This document shows, piece after piece, positions 45,231 to 53,968 of a stretch of 64,000 bases of DNA. A program made the position numbers and the translations under genes. Position 1 is the stretch's first letter, and each line of letters opens with the position of its first letter. Origin of the DNA: Aestuariivirga litoralis (lineage in GTDB: Bacteria > Pseudomonadota > Alphaproteobacteria > Rhizobiales > Aestuariivirgaceae); the NCBI RefSeq assembly GCF_003234965.1, contig NZ_QKVK01000001.1, forward strand, positions 682,001 through 746,000, in the 5' to 3' direction. The notes under the pieces were generated by a model that was given only the letters and a program-made list of their open reading frames with translations, made no database searches and was not told the origin of the DNA.

Positions 45231-46391
45231 TCACAGGTCGCCGGTGACGCACTTCTTGGCCAGCGCCTTGTACTGCTTTTCTGTGAACTGGATCGGGTTG
45301 CCGCCGGCGGAAGGATCCTTGATCGCCATCTTCGCCACCTCGTCGAGGCGCTTGGTGTCGATGCCGATGTCCTTCAGCGCATGGGGGATGCCGATCTCCT
45401 TGCGGAGTGCGAGAACCCACTTGAGGAAGCCGTTGAAGCCACCCTTGATCCCCAAGTAGGCCGCGGCGCGCTCGATGTCCTTCTCGATCTTGCGGCGGTT
45501 GGCCTTCAGCACATAGGGCATGATGATGCCGTTCAAGAGACCGTGATGCGCGTCGTAGAGACCGCCGAAGGGGTGCGCGAGGGCATGGATGCCGCCGAGG
45601 CCGCGCTGGAAGGCGGTGGCCCCCATGGCGGAAGCGACCAGCATGTTGCCGCGCGCATCGAGGTCCTTTGGCTTCTTCACCGCCTTCGCCAGATTGTCCT
45701 TGACGAGCCGCATGCCTTCCAGCGCCACGCCCTGCGACCAGGGGTGATAGAAGGGCGCGCAATAGGCTTCGAGGTTGTGGGCAAGCGCATCCATGCCGGT
45801 GGCGGCCGTGAGCTTCGGCGGCAGGCCCACGGTGAGCTCGGGATCCAGCAGTGCGATCTTCGGCATGATCGCCGGGTGGAAGATGATCTTCTTCTCATGC
45901 GTGATCGGATGGGTGATGACGCCGGCGCGGCCCACTTCGGAGCCCGTGCCCGCCGTGGTCGGCACGGCGATGATGGGCGAGATCAGCGAGGCGTCGGCAC
46001 GCGTCCACCAGTCGCCGATGTCCTCGAGTTCGAAGATCGAGATCTTCTGCGAATGCATCAGCGCGATCATCTTGCCGGTGTCGAGGCCCGAGCCGCCGCC
46101 CAGCGCCACGACGCCGTCATGCTTGCCGTCCTTGAAGGCCTTGCAGCCGGCGAGCACGTTCTCCTCCACCGGGTTCGGGCGCACGTCGGCGAAGAGCGCC
46201 GCCTTGAGGCCCGCCGCCTTCAGGTCGGCCATGATCTCGGCCACCATCGGCATGGCGGCGAGGCCCTTGTCGGTGACGACCAGCGGCCGCTTGATGCCAT
46301 TGGCCTTGCAGAATTCCGCGAGCTCCTTGATGCGGCCCGCGCCATACTTGATGGCGGTGGGGTAGTTGATGTTGCGGTTCGGAATGGCCAT
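45231..46391 (-). CDS. Iron-containing alcohol dehydrogenase
   Basis: The 386-residue group-III dehydrogenase has the nucleotide-binding GGGSGLDTGKMIALM and the family signatures LLDPELTVGLPPKLTAATGMDALAHNLEAY and HPFGGLYDAHHGLLNGIIMPY, with the Asp/His ligands for Fe(II) (or Zn) in these segments. It oxidises small alcohols or related compounds to aldehydes. Position upstream of a glutamine-synthetase-like gene on the same strand suggests that it acts on an amino alcohol or diol used by the nitrogen island, although the substrate is not fixed. A family-B repeat lies between them. Confidence 0.92.
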   Translation of the reverse strand: MAIPNRNINYPTAIKYGAGRIKELAEFCKANGIKRPLVVTDKGLAAMPMVAEIMADLKAAGLKAALFADVRPNPVEENVLAGCKAFKDGKHDGVVALGGGSGLDTGKMIALMHSQKISIFELEDIGDWWTRADASLISPIIAVPTTAGTGSEVGRAGVITHPITHEKKIIFHPAIMPKIALLDPELTVGLPPKLTAATGMDALAHNLEAYCAPFYHPWSQGVALEGMRLVKDNLAKAVKKPKDLDARGNMLVASAMGATAFQRGLGGIHALAHPFGGLYDAHHGLLNGIIMPYVLKANRRKIEKDIERAAAYLGIKGGFNGFLKWVLALRKEIGIPHALKDIGIDTKRLDEVAKMAIKDPSAGGNPIQFTEKQYKALAKKCVTGDL

Positions 46392-46450
46392 GTCGTGTCT
46401 CCTGAGTGCCGTAAGTCAGATGTTACGTCCAGAACCTCACCCTTTGATGC

Positions 46451-46522
46451 CGTCATCCCGGCGAAGGCCGGGATCCCGCTGTGGGCGCCCGAAGCGGAAC
46501 CCCGGCCTTCGCCGGGGTGACG
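46451..46522. repeat. Palindromic intergenic repeat, family B (copy B3)
   Basis: The element starts CGTCATCCCGGCGAAGGCCGG and ends CCGGCCTTCGCCGGGGTGACG. It lies between the ADH and glutamine-synthetase-like genes, both on the minus strand. Confidence 0.85.
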
Positions 46523-46566
46523 CCACGAGGGGACGAAAGGGTCAGGCTCAATTCAAGTCTCGTACC

Positions 46567-47946
46567 TCAATACCTCTCGAAGCCGCGCTTCAGCTCGAGG
46601 TCGGTGATGCGGCGGTCGAATTCGAACTGTTCCCACTGCGCGGTGTGGACGTAGTGGTCGATCACGTCGTTGCCCATCACCTTGCGCAGGAAGTCGGACT
46701 CATCGAGGATCCGTGTCGCCTCGCGCAGTGTCTTGGGGATTTCGCGCAGCTTGCGCGAAGTGTCGTAGATGTCGCCCGACACCACGGGTTCGAGCTCCAT
46801 CTTCTTCTCGATGCCGTCAAGGCCTGCCGCGATCAGCGCGGCGAAGGCGAGATAGGGATTGAGGTCCGCGCCGCCGATGCGGCACTCCACGCGGATCGCC
46901 TTGGTGTCCGCCCCGCAGATGCGGAAGCCCGCCGTGCGGTTGTCGAAGCTCCACACCGCGCGGGTGGGCGCGAAGGTTCCGGCCATGAAGCGCTTGTAGG
47001 AGTTGATGTAGGGCGCGAGGAAGTAAGTGATCTCGCCCGCATGCGCCAGCTGGCCCGCCAGATACTGCTTCATCAAGGGCGACATGCCGTGCTCGCCCTT
47101 CTTGTCCATGAACAGGGGCTTGTCGTCGAGCGACCACAGCGACTGGTGGATATGGGAGGAATTGCCCGCCATGCCATAATCCCACTTCGCCATGAAGCAG
47201 ACGGCCTTGCCGACATTGTAGGCGATCTCCTTGGCGCCGTTCTTGATGATGGCGTGGCGATCCGCCATCTCGAGCGCCTCGGCATAGCGGACGTTGATCT
47301 CCTCCTGCCCGGGGCCCCATTCGCCCTTGGAATTCTCGACCGGGATGCCGGCACCGGCGAGGCCGTTGCGAAGGGCACGCATGTAGACCTCCTCCTTGGA
47401 GGTCTGCAGGATGTGATAGTCCTCGATGTAGTAGCCCGCAGTCTTGAGGTTGCGGTAACCCTTCTGGTTCGCCACCTCGTAGCTGTCGTCGAACAGGAAG
47501 AATTCGAGTTCCGAGGCCATGTAGGCCTTCATCTTCAGCTTCTCGAGCCGCTTGAGCTGGGCCTTGAGGATGGCGCGCGGCGAATGCGGCACGTCCTCAT
47601 GCGTGTGGTGATCGAGCACGTCGCAGAGCACCAGCGCGGTGCCGGGAAGCCACGGGGTGCGACGCAGCGTCTTCAAGTCGGGCTTCAGCACGAAATCGCC
47701 ATAGCCCTTCTCCCAGCTCGTCGCCTTGTAGCCGGGCACCGGCTCCATCTCGATGTCGACGCCGAGGAGATAGTTGCAGCCGTGCGTCTCCTCATATCCG
47801 CCGTCGGCGAAATACTTGGCATGGAAGCGCTTGCCGATGAGGCGGCCCTGCAGGTCGACCATGGCGGCCACCACCGTGTCGATGGTGCCGGCCTTCACCT
47901 CGGCCTTCAGTTGTTCGAGTGTCAGCATGCCTTCGCTCATCGTCAT
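46567..47946 (-). CDS. Glutamine-synthetase-family ligase 1 (gamma-glutamyl-amine ligase-like)
   Basis: The 459-residue protein has the GS fold: N-terminal beta-grasp, ASELEFFLFDDSYEVANQKG, GPGQEEINVRYAEALEMADRHAIIKNG, SSHIHQSLWSLDD, then YINSYKRFMAGTFAPTRAVWSFDNRTAGFRIC and VECRIGGADLNPYLAFAALIAAGLDG (metal and ATP/glutamate sites). The Tyr-adenylation loop of housekeeping GlnA is absent, as in PuuA/GlnT/IpuC-type enzymes that join glutamate to an amine or amino alcohol. The start at 47946 or 6-15 bp later cannot be decided. It is followed on the same strand by the ADH gene. N-formylglutamate amidohydrolase lies immediately upstream. Confidence 0.9.
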   Translation of the reverse strand: MTMSEGMLTLEQLKAEVKAGTIDTVVAAMVDLQGRLIGKRFHAKYFADGGYEETHGCNYLLGVDIEMEPVPGYKATSWEKGYGDFVLKPDLKTLRRTPWLPGTALVLCDVLDHHTHEDVPHSPRAILKAQLKRLEKLKMKAYMASELEFFLFDDSYEVANQKGYRNLKTAGYYIEDYHILQTSKEEVYMRALRNGLAGAGIPVENSKGEWGPGQEEINVRYAEALEMADRHAIIKNGAKEIAYNVGKAVCFMAKWDYGMAGNSSHIHQSLWSLDDKPLFMDKKGEHGMSPLMKQYLAGQLAHAGEITYFLAPYINSYKRFMAGTFAPTRAVWSFDNRTAGFRICGADTKAIRVECRIGGADLNPYLAFAALIAAGLDGIEKKMELEPVVSGDIYDTSRKLREIPKTLREATRILDESDFLRKVMGNDVIDHYVHTAQWEQFEFDRRITDLELKRGFERY

Positions 47947-47963
47947 TCTCCCTCAATCTTCTC

Positions 47964-48713
47964 TTATTTCGTCGCGGCCTGGATCAGCGGCACCGAAAGG
48001 CGCTGGGCCCATTCATCCTGGCCCCGCTCGGTGGCGACCAGGTCATTGCGGATTTCGATCATCGCGTGCTGCAGCCCGCGGGCGAAGCCGTGGAGGTTCA
48101 GCGTGTGCAGCACGCCGTCCTTCGGGCCATAGGGCTCGTTGAGCCGCGCATCGATGTTGGGAAAGCTCTTGATGAGCTTCGAGGAGAGCGTCGTGTCCCG
48201 GTCATGCAGGATGCCGAGTTCGACACTCCGCGGCTTGCCCTTGTAGACGGGCGTGAAGGAATGGATGGAGACGACGAGCGAGCGCTGGCCCTCCGCCGCG
48301 CGCTTGTCGAGCACCGCCGAGACGCCGTCATGGAAGGGCCGGTAGATGTCGCGGGCGCGCGCCAGCCTGTCTGCGGCAGAGAGCTTCTTGTTTCCCGGAA
48401 TCGCGGTGAGCTCGCTCACCTCCGGAATCGAGTCGGGCGATTCCGGCGGGCGGTTGCAGTCATAGGCCAGCCGCGAATAGCGCTGGAGAAGAAGGGGAGC
48501 ATCCATCAGGCGCGAGAGCAGGCGCGCCACCTTCTCCGCCCCGATGTCCCAGGCGATGTGGCGGGTGAGATCGGCCTCGGGCAGGCCCAGCGTGCCCAGC
48601 GCCTTCGGCAGGGTGTTCGAAGCGTGTTCGCAGATCAGCACGAAGGGCGAGCGGCCCTGCGCGTTGACGGCAATGAACGGGCTCTCCTCGCCCTGCTGGA
48701 GCAGCGCTCCCAT
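47964..48713 (-). CDS. N-formylglutamate amidohydrolase family protein
   Basis: The 249-residue protein has the family segments FVLICEHASNTLPKALG, HIAWDIGAEKVARLLSRLM, LAYDCNRPPESPDSIPE, HSFTPVYKGKPRSVELGIL and HGFARGLQHAMIEIRNDLV. Members hydrolyse N-formyl-glutamate (end of histidine degradation) or related N-acyl/gamma-glutamyl compounds. No hut genes are near. Its stop lies 17 bp upstream of the GS-like gene, and they share a strand. This suggests a role in the same amine pathway. It is divergent from the RpiR regulator gene. Confidence 0.88.
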   Translation of the reverse strand: MGALLQQGEESPFIAVNAQGRSPFVLICEHASNTLPKALGTLGLPEADLTRHIAWDIGAEKVARLLSRLMDAPLLLQRYSRLAYDCNRPPESPDSIPEVSELTAIPGNKKLSAADRLARARDIYRPFHDGVSAVLDKRAAEGQRSLVVSIHSFTPVYKGKPRSVELGILHDRDTTLSSKLIKSFPNIDARLNEPYGPKDGVLHTLNLHGFARGLQHAMIEIRNDLVATERGQDEWAQRLSVPLIQAATK

Positions 48714-48762
48714 GCACGAATTCTCCGGAAAATCGGTCAGTTGAAGCGATGATTTCAGATTG

Positions 48763-48776
48763 TGACAAGCCTGTCA
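48763..48776. promoter_or_regulatory. Candidate operator between hydrolase and RpiR genes
   Basis: TGACAAGCCTGTCA is a perfect inverted repeat (TGACA, 4 bp, TGTCA) located in the 98-bp region between two divergent genes. It may be the RpiR-regulator site. This is inferred from position and symmetry only. Confidence 0.45.
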
Positions 48777-48811
48777 AATTCGTTACAGTGGTGTCCAGCA
48801 AGGAGAGACGA

Positions 48812-49678
48812 ATGCCACCGCAGCGCGCCACCACGGTTGCCGAACGACTGCGCCTGATGTCGGGCGAACTGACCGCGGCCGAGCGCAAGCTGATGGCCGC
48901 GCTCTTCGCCAACTACCCCATGGCGGGGCTGGGCTCCATCTCCGACTTCGCGCGCGAGGCGGATGTCTCCACCCCCTCCGTGCTGCGGCTGGCGAAGAAG
49001 CTGGGTTTTTCCGGCTTTCCCGCCTTCCAGGAGGACCTGCGCTCCGAACTCTCCGCCCAATTGCAGAACCCGATTTCCAAGCACGACCGCTGGGCGGCGG
49101 AGGCACCCGACACCCACATCCTCAACACTTTCGCCACGGCCGCGATGGAGAACCTGTCGGGCTCCCTCAAGCTCATGGACCACCGGGCCTTCGACGCGAT
49201 CGTGGCCCTGCTGGCCGACCGGAAGCGGCAGGTCCACATCGCGGGCGGCCGCATCACCGGGGCCATCGCCACCTATCTCTACACCCACCTCCAGATGGCG
49301 CGACCGGGGGTGAGCCTCGTGCCCTCCACCCAGTCCTTCTGGCCGCAATACCTGCTCGATATTGGCAGGAACGACGTGCTTCTGTTCTTCGATATCCGCC
49401 GCTATGACGCCCGCATGCTCGATTTTGCCGCTTCCGCCAAAGAGCGGGGTGCGAAGGTCGTGCTCATTACCGACCAGTGGATATCCCCAATCGCGAGACT
49501 TGCCGTGCATTCACTTCCCTTGCGCATCGAAGCGCCGTCGAGCTGGGACTCGAACATCGTGCCGCTGTTCCTGGCCGAGGCCCTGGTAGCCGCGACCGTC
49601 AACGCCTCCTGGCGCGAAACCGAGGCCCGCATCGCGGAACTCGAGGCGCTGTCTGACAGCGGAAAGCGCGGCAAATGA
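48812..49678 (+). CDS. RpiR/MurR-family transcriptional regulator
   Basis: The 288-residue regulator has an N-terminal HTH_6 domain ([57 protein letters not shown], read in parts) and a C-terminal SIS domain (about residues 130-260) that binds phospho-sugar or another ligand. The SIS region contains [23 protein letters not shown]. It is the first gene of a run reading rpiR-GMC oxidoreductase and is divergent from the amidohydrolase/GS unit, so it probably controls both sides. ATG 48812 follows AGGAGAG at 6 bases. TGA overlaps the start of the next gene. Confidence 0.92.
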   Translation: MPPQRATTVAERLRLMSGELTAAERKLMAALFANYPMAGLGSISDFAREADVSTPSVLRLAKKLGFSGFPAFQEDLRSELSAQLQNPISKHDRWAAEAPDTHILNTFATAAMENLSGSLKLMDHRAFDAIVALLADRKRQVHIAGGRITGAIATYLYTHLQMARPGVSLVPSTQSFWPQYLLDIGRNDVLLFFDIRRYDARMLDFAASAKERGAKVVLITDQWISPIARLAVHSLPLRIEAPSSWDSNIVPLFLAEALVAATVNASWRETEARIAELEALSDSGKRGK

Positions 49679-51333
49679 GCGAAACCTTCGACTTCGTGAT
49701 CGTCGGCGCGGGCTCGGCCGGCTGCGCCATGGCCTATCGCCTGGCGGAGGACGGCAAGAACTCCGTCTGCGTGCTGGAATTTGGCGGCAGCGACCGCGGC
49801 CCCTTCATCCAGATGCCCTCCGCCCTCTCCTACCCGATGAACATGAAGCTCTATAACTGGGGTTTCGAGTCCGACCCGGAGCCGGGCCTCGGCGGCAGGC
49901 GGCTCGCCACGCCGCGCGGCAAGGTGGTGGGCGGCTCCTCCTCGATCAACGGCATGGTCTATGTGCGCGGCCACGCCAAGGATTTCGACACCTGGGAGGA
50001 GATGGGCGCCAAGGGCTGGGGCTTCCGCCATGTGCTGCCCTATTTCAAGCGCCAGGAATCCTGCCCCGACGGCGAGGACGGCTGGCGCGGCACCAAGGGG
50101 CCGCTCCACATCAAGCGCGGCCCCCGCGACAACCCGCTCTACCAGGCCTTCGTCGAGGCCGGCCGCCAGGCGGGCTACCCCGTGACGGACGACTACAACG
50201 GCCGCCAGCAGGAGGGCTTCGGCCCCATGGAGATGACGGTCCACAAGGGCATCCGCTGGTCCGCCGCCAATGCCTACCTCAAGCCGGCGCTGAAGCGCGG
50301 CAACGTGAAGCTCATCACCAGGGCATTCGCGCACCGCGTGATCCTCGAGGGCAAGCGCGCCGTGGGCGTCGAATATGACGTGGGCGGCCAGGTGAGGGAG
50401 GTCCGGGCGCGGCGCGAGGTGATCGTGGCGGCTTCCACCATCAACTCGCCGAAGCTCCTCCAGATGTCCGGCATCGGCGCGCCGGAGGTTTTGAAGAAAG
50501 CAGGCATCGCGGTGGCGCATGCGCTGCCGGGCGTGGGCGAGAACCTGCAGGACCATCTCGAAATCTATTTCCAGATCAAGTCCAAGGAACCGGTGACACT
50601 CTATTCGAAGCTCAACTGGTTCTCCAAGGGGCTGATCGGTGCGGAGTGGCTGTTCTTCAAGACGGGGCTCGGCAGCACGAACCATTTCGAGACCTGCGGC
50701 TTCATCCGCTCGGCTGCGGGCATCGAGTACCCGGACATCCAGTATCACTTCCTGCCCGCCGCCATGCGCTATGACGGGCAAGCCGCCTTCCCCGGCCATG
50801 GCTTCCAGGTCCATGTCGGCCCAATGCGCGCCAAGTCGCGTGGCTTCGTCCGGGTGCGGAGCGGGCAAGTGCGCGAGGCGCCGCAGATCCTGTTCAACTA
50901 CCTCACCCACCCCGACGACCTGCCGGAATGGCGCCGCGCGGTGCGGCTGACGCGCGAGCTGTTTCAGCAGCCCGCCATGCAGCGCTTCGCGGCGGAGGAA
51001 ATCCAGCCCGGGCGGAAGGTGAACGCGGACGCGGAGATCGACGCCTTCATTCGCGAGCACTGCGAGTCCGCCTACCACCCCTGCGGCACCTGCAAGATGG
51101 GCGACGCGAAGGACCCGACCGCCGTGGTCGACCCAGAGTGCCGGGTGATCGGCATCGAGAACCTGCGCGTGGCGGATTCCTCGATCATGCCGCAGGTGAC
51201 CAACGGCAACCTGAACGGCCCCACCATCATGATCGGCGAGAAGGCGTCAGACCACATCCTCGGCCGGCAGCCGATGGCGCCGTCGAACCAGGAGCCGTGG
51301 ATCAATCCGGACTGGAAGATCAGCCAGCGGTAG
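49675..51333 (+). CDS. GMC-family oxidoreductase (choline dehydrogenase-like)
   Basis: The 552-residue flavoprotein has the FAD motif [21 protein letters not shown], the GMC signatures [29 protein letters not shown] and [23 protein letters not shown]-like, and the C-terminal active-site region [10 protein letters not shown] with the closing [22 protein letters not shown]. BetA-type choline dehydrogenases have this pattern, but the family also oxidises other alcohols, so choline is not proven. No betB or betI is near. The ATG overlaps the stop of rpiR, so it is controlled with it. It is followed by a hairpin. Confidence 0.92.
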   Translation: MSETFDFVIVGAGSAGCAMAYRLAEDGKNSVCVLEFGGSDRGPFIQMPSALSYPMNMKLYNWGFESDPEPGLGGRRLATPRGKVVGGSSSINGMVYVRGHAKDFDTWEEMGAKGWGFRHVLPYFKRQESCPDGEDGWRGTKGPLHIKRGPRDNPLYQAFVEAGRQAGYPVTDDYNGRQQEGFGPMEMTVHKGIRWSAANAYLKPALKRGNVKLITRAFAHRVILEGKRAVGVEYDVGGQVREVRARREVIVAASTINSPKLLQMSGIGAPEVLKKAGIAVAHALPGVGENLQDHLEIYFQIKSKEPVTLYSKLNWFSKGLIGAEWLFFKTGLGSTNHFETCGFIRSAAGIEYPDIQYHFLPAAMRYDGQAAFPGHGFQVHVGPMRAKSRGFVRVRSGQVREAPQILFNYLTHPDDLPEWRRAVRLTRELFQQPAMQRFAAEEIQPGRKVNADAEIDAFIREHCESAYHPCGTCKMGDAKDPTAVVDPECRVIGIENLRVADSSIMPQVTNGNLNGPTIMIGEKASDHILGRQPMAPSNQEPWINPDWKISQR

Positions 51334-51341
51334 GACAGGAA

Positions 51342-51371
51342 CATCCTCTCCCGCTTCAGCGGGAGAGGATG
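51342..51371 (+). terminator. Hairpin after the GMC oxidoreductase gene
   Basis: CATCCTCTCCCGC (51342-51354) can pair with GCGGGAGAGGATG (51359-51371), giving a stem of 13 bp with a 4-base loop. It is followed by an A-rich stretch instead of T, so as a terminator it is non-canonical. Confidence 0.5.
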
Positions 51372-51385
51372 AAAGAAAAAATTCC

Positions 51386-51413
51386 TTGACTTTTAATCCT
51401 AGGTGTGTTACAT
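51386..51413 (+). promoter_or_regulatory. Candidate promoter in an AT-rich intergenic island
   Basis: TTGACT (51386-51391) and TTACAT (51408-51413) are spaced 16 bp apart in a stretch that is strikingly AT-rich for this genome. It would drive rightward transcription of a short region with no annotated gene. Confidence 0.45.
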
Positions 51414-51510
51414 GCAGGACCGGAAGTGCTTCCTGCTGATTGACATTGTGAATCTGGTTTCAGGGCCCCATGGGTCCGTCATTCCGGCATTCATCGGGGT
51501 AGCGGGATGA
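51412..51510 (+). other. Possible 32-residue small ORF
   Basis: Starting ATG CAG GAC CGG AAG at 51412, the frame reads 32 codons (MQDRKCFLLIDIVNLVSGPH and on to GVAG, TGA at 51508-51510). The ATG overlaps the -10-like hexamer, so it would need another start point or leaderless translation. No ribosome-binding site is clear. It might be a true small protein, the trace of a longer RNA, or chance. Confidence 0.25.
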
Positions 51511-51531
51511 GGGATGTCATGCCCAACCGTT

Positions 51532-51607
51532 CATCATGCCCGGGCTTGTCCCGGGCATCCTATGTGCCGCCGCCAAAAGGATCGCCGGGACGAGCCCGGC
51601 GATGATG
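51532..51607. repeat. Palindromic intergenic repeat, family A (copy A7)
   Basis: The left stem-loop is GCCCGGGCTTGTCCCGGGC and the right is GCCGGGACGAGCCCGGC, with CATCATG and GATGATG ends. It lies between the convergent GMC and aminotransferase genes. Confidence 0.87.
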
Positions 51608-51630
51608 AATTATGGGGGCGCGCTAAGTCC

Positions 51631-52476
51631 CTAAGCCGTTGCTTCCTTCAGGAACAATTCCCGCAGCTTCCTGACCACGGGGCCTGGCTGGCCGCCGCCG
51701 ATGCGCTTGCCGTCGATTTCCACGATCGGCATCACGAATTGCGAGGCTGAGGTGAGGAAGGCTTCGTCCGCCGCCAAGGCTTCCTCCACCGTGAACTTGC
51801 GCTCGATGATCTCGACACCCTCTTCCTTCGCCAGCCGCATGAGCGCCCGCCTCGTGCAGCCGGCGAGGATCTCGTTGGAGAGGTGCCGCGTGATGACCTT
51901 GCCGTCCTTGACGATATAGGCATTGGACGAGGTGCCCTCGGTGACGAAGCCATCTTCCACCATCCAGGCTTCCTGCGCGCCCTTTTCATAGGCCTCCTGC
52001 TTGCCCAGCGCCGGGGCCAGCAGCATCACCGTCTTGATGTCGCGCCGCGCCCAGCGCAGGTCAGGCGTGGTGATGACCTTGATGCCTGTCACTGCATTGG
52101 GGTTGCTGACGAGGCTCATGGCCTGGGTAAATGCGATGAGGGTGGGCGTCACCTCGCCCTTGGGGAAGTTGAAGGTGCGGTCCGCGGCACCCCGCGTCAC
52201 CTGCATGTAGATGATGCCTTCCGTGAGCGCGTTGCGCTTGATGAGTTCCGCATGCATCACGTCCAGCTCGTCCCGCGTGCAGGGCCAGGCCATGCGGAGT
52301 TCCTTCAGCGACCGGCCGAGGCGCTCCATGTGGGCGGCATAGTCGACCAACTTGCCGTTGATCACCGCGCTCACTTCGTAAACCCCGTCGGCGAACAGGA
52401 AGCCACGGTCGAAGATCGATATTTTCCCTTCTGATTCAGGAAGATACTCGCCATTCACGAAGACGGTGCGGACCAT
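51631..52476 (-). CDS. D-amino-acid transaminase (class-IV aminotransferase)
   Basis: The 281-residue PLP enzyme of fold type IV has the start MVRTVFVNGEYLPESEGKIS, the catalytic lysine in RRDIKTVMLLAPALGKQ and the phosphate-binding segment VTEGTSSNAYIV. This pattern fits D-amino-acid transaminase more than branched-chain aminotransferase. The ATG at 52476 is chosen since AAGGAG lies 9 bases upstream. The ATG at 52494 lies just before that site. It is divergent from the class-III aminotransferase gene and may supply or remove D-amino acids in the same pathway. Confidence 0.88.
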   Translation of the reverse strand: MVRTVFVNGEYLPESEGKISIFDRGFLFADGVYEVSAVINGKLVDYAAHMERLGRSLKELRMAWPCTRDELDVMHAELIKRNALTEGIIYMQVTRGAADRTFNFPKGEVTPTLIAFTQAMSLVSNPNAVTGIKVITTPDLRWARRDIKTVMLLAPALGKQEAYEKGAQEAWMVEDGFVTEGTSSNAYIVKDGKVITRHLSNEILAGCTRRALMRLAKEEGVEIIERKFTVEEALAADEAFLTSASQFVMPIVEIDGKRIGGGQPGPVVRKLRELFLKEATA

Positions 52477-52600
52477 GGAAACGGGCTCCTTCATGCTGCA
52501 CCGCTCTAAGCATGATTCCGGCAATCAAATCCATGGGGGTTGTGGCCGCCATGCCGGGCGGCTAGGAGAGTGGCCAACGTCAACAGTCCAGAAGGATATC

Positions 52601-53956
52601 ATGCCGCGCACCATTCCGGAGCAAGCGATACAGGCCATGCTGAAGCGCGAAGAGGCCCTCTTCACCCAGCGCAACCCCATTTCGAAGCAACTCTCGGAAG
52701 ACGCGGCACGGAACTGGCTGAAGGGCGTTCCCATGCACTGGATGGTGGACTGGGGCACGCCCTTCCCGCTGTTCATCGCCCGCGCCAACGGCGTGGACGT
52801 GACCGACGCCGACGGCAACCACTACATCGACTTCTGCCTCGGCGACACCGGCGCCATGTTCGGCCATTCGCCGCCTGCCGTGGTCGATGCGCTCCAGCGC
52901 GAGGGTGCGAATGGCTTCACCACCATGATGCCGTCTCCCGATGCTGCCGTGGTGGGCAAGCTCCTCGAAGACCGCTTCGGCCTGCCCTGCTGGCAGGTGA
53001 CCGCCACCGCGTCGGATGCCAACCGCGCCGTGATCAAGTGGTGCCGCGCCATCACGGGCCGCAAGAAGATCCTGGTCTTCAACCATTGCTACCATGGCGC
53101 GGTGGACGACACCTATGTGACCATCGATGGCGGCACGCCCCATGCCGACCCTGCGCTGATCGGCGAGGTGCGCGATCTCACGCAGTTCACCAAGGTCGTC
53201 GAGTTCAACGACATCCCCGCGCTCGAGAAGGCACTTGCCGATCGCGACGTCGCCTGCGTGCTGGCCGAGCCGATCATGACGAACGTGGGCATGGTACTGG
53301 CGGATGACGGCTATCATTCCGCCCTGCGCGAGCTCACCCGCAGGACCGGCACGTTGCTGATCATCGACGAGACGCATTGCATGTCCTCCGGCCCCGGCGG
53401 CTATACCCGCGAGTATGGGCTGGAGCCCGACGGCATGGTGCTGGGCAAGCCCATTGCCGGCGGCATTCCGGCCGCGGTCTACGGCTTCACGCAAGGTGTG
53501 ACGGACCGCATTCGCAAATTCCTCGAGACGCGCACGCCCGGCCATTCCGGCATCGGTACCACGCTGTCCGGCTCCAAGATCCAGCTGGCGCTGATGCGTG
53601 CCGTTCTGGAGAACTATTTCACCGCGGAGGCCTTCGGCCCCCTCGTGGCGCTGGCCAAGCGCCTCGAGAAGGGGATTGCCGATGTCATCATCAAACATGG
53701 CGTGGCGTGGCACGTCGTCCGTGTCGGCGCCCGGGTGGAGTTCATGTGCACTCCCGACAGGCCCCGCAACGGCGGCGAGGCTGCAAGAGTGATCCACCGG
53801 CCGGTCGACGAAGCCGTGCATCACTATCTTCTCAATCGCGGGGTGATCGTCACCCCGTTCCACAACATGATGCTCATCTGCCCGGCGACGACCGAGGCGC
53901 ACGTGAACCAGCTGGTCGAAGGTCTCGACCGCTGCCTCACGGAACTGATGGGCTGA
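52601..53956 (+). CDS. Class-III aminotransferase (GSAM-like)
   Basis: The 451-residue PLP enzyme of the aspartate aminotransferase fold, subgroup III, contains FIARANGVDVTDADGNHYIDFCLGDTGAMFGHSPP, FNHCYHGAVDD, LLIIDETHCMSSGPGG (PLP-binding Asp) and LGKPIAGGIPAAVYGF with the Schiff-base lysine. It most resembles glutamate-1-semialdehyde-like and omega-aminotransferases, so it may move an amino group between an amine or amino acid and a keto acid. The start at 52601 has AGAAGGA a few bases upstream. It precedes the second GS-like ligase by 12 bp, pointing to one operon. Confidence 0.9.
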   Translation: MPRTIPEQAIQAMLKREEALFTQRNPISKQLSEDAARNWLKGVPMHWMVDWGTPFPLFIARANGVDVTDADGNHYIDFCLGDTGAMFGHSPPAVVDALQREGANGFTTMMPSPDAAVVGKLLEDRFGLPCWQVTATASDANRAVIKWCRAITGRKKILVFNHCYHGAVDDTYVTIDGGTPHADPALIGEVRDLTQFTKVVEFNDIPALEKALADRDVACVLAEPIMTNVGMVLADDGYHSALRELTRRTGTLLIIDETHCMSSGPGGYTREYGLEPDGMVLGKPIAGGIPAAVYGFTQGVTDRIRKFLETRTPGHSGIGTTLSGSKIQLALMRAVLENYFTAEAFGPLVALAKRLEKGIADVIIKHGVAWHVVRVGARVEFMCTPDRPRNGGEAARVIHRPVDEAVHHYLLNRGVIVTPFHNMMLICPATTEAHVNQLVEGLDRCLTELMG

Positions 53957-53968
53957 GGAGTAAACAGA

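Noticed and set aside
49675-51333. Certain choline dehydrogenase (betA) call
   Set aside because: No betB, betI or betC nearby; the GMC family covers other alcohols, so the call is kept general.
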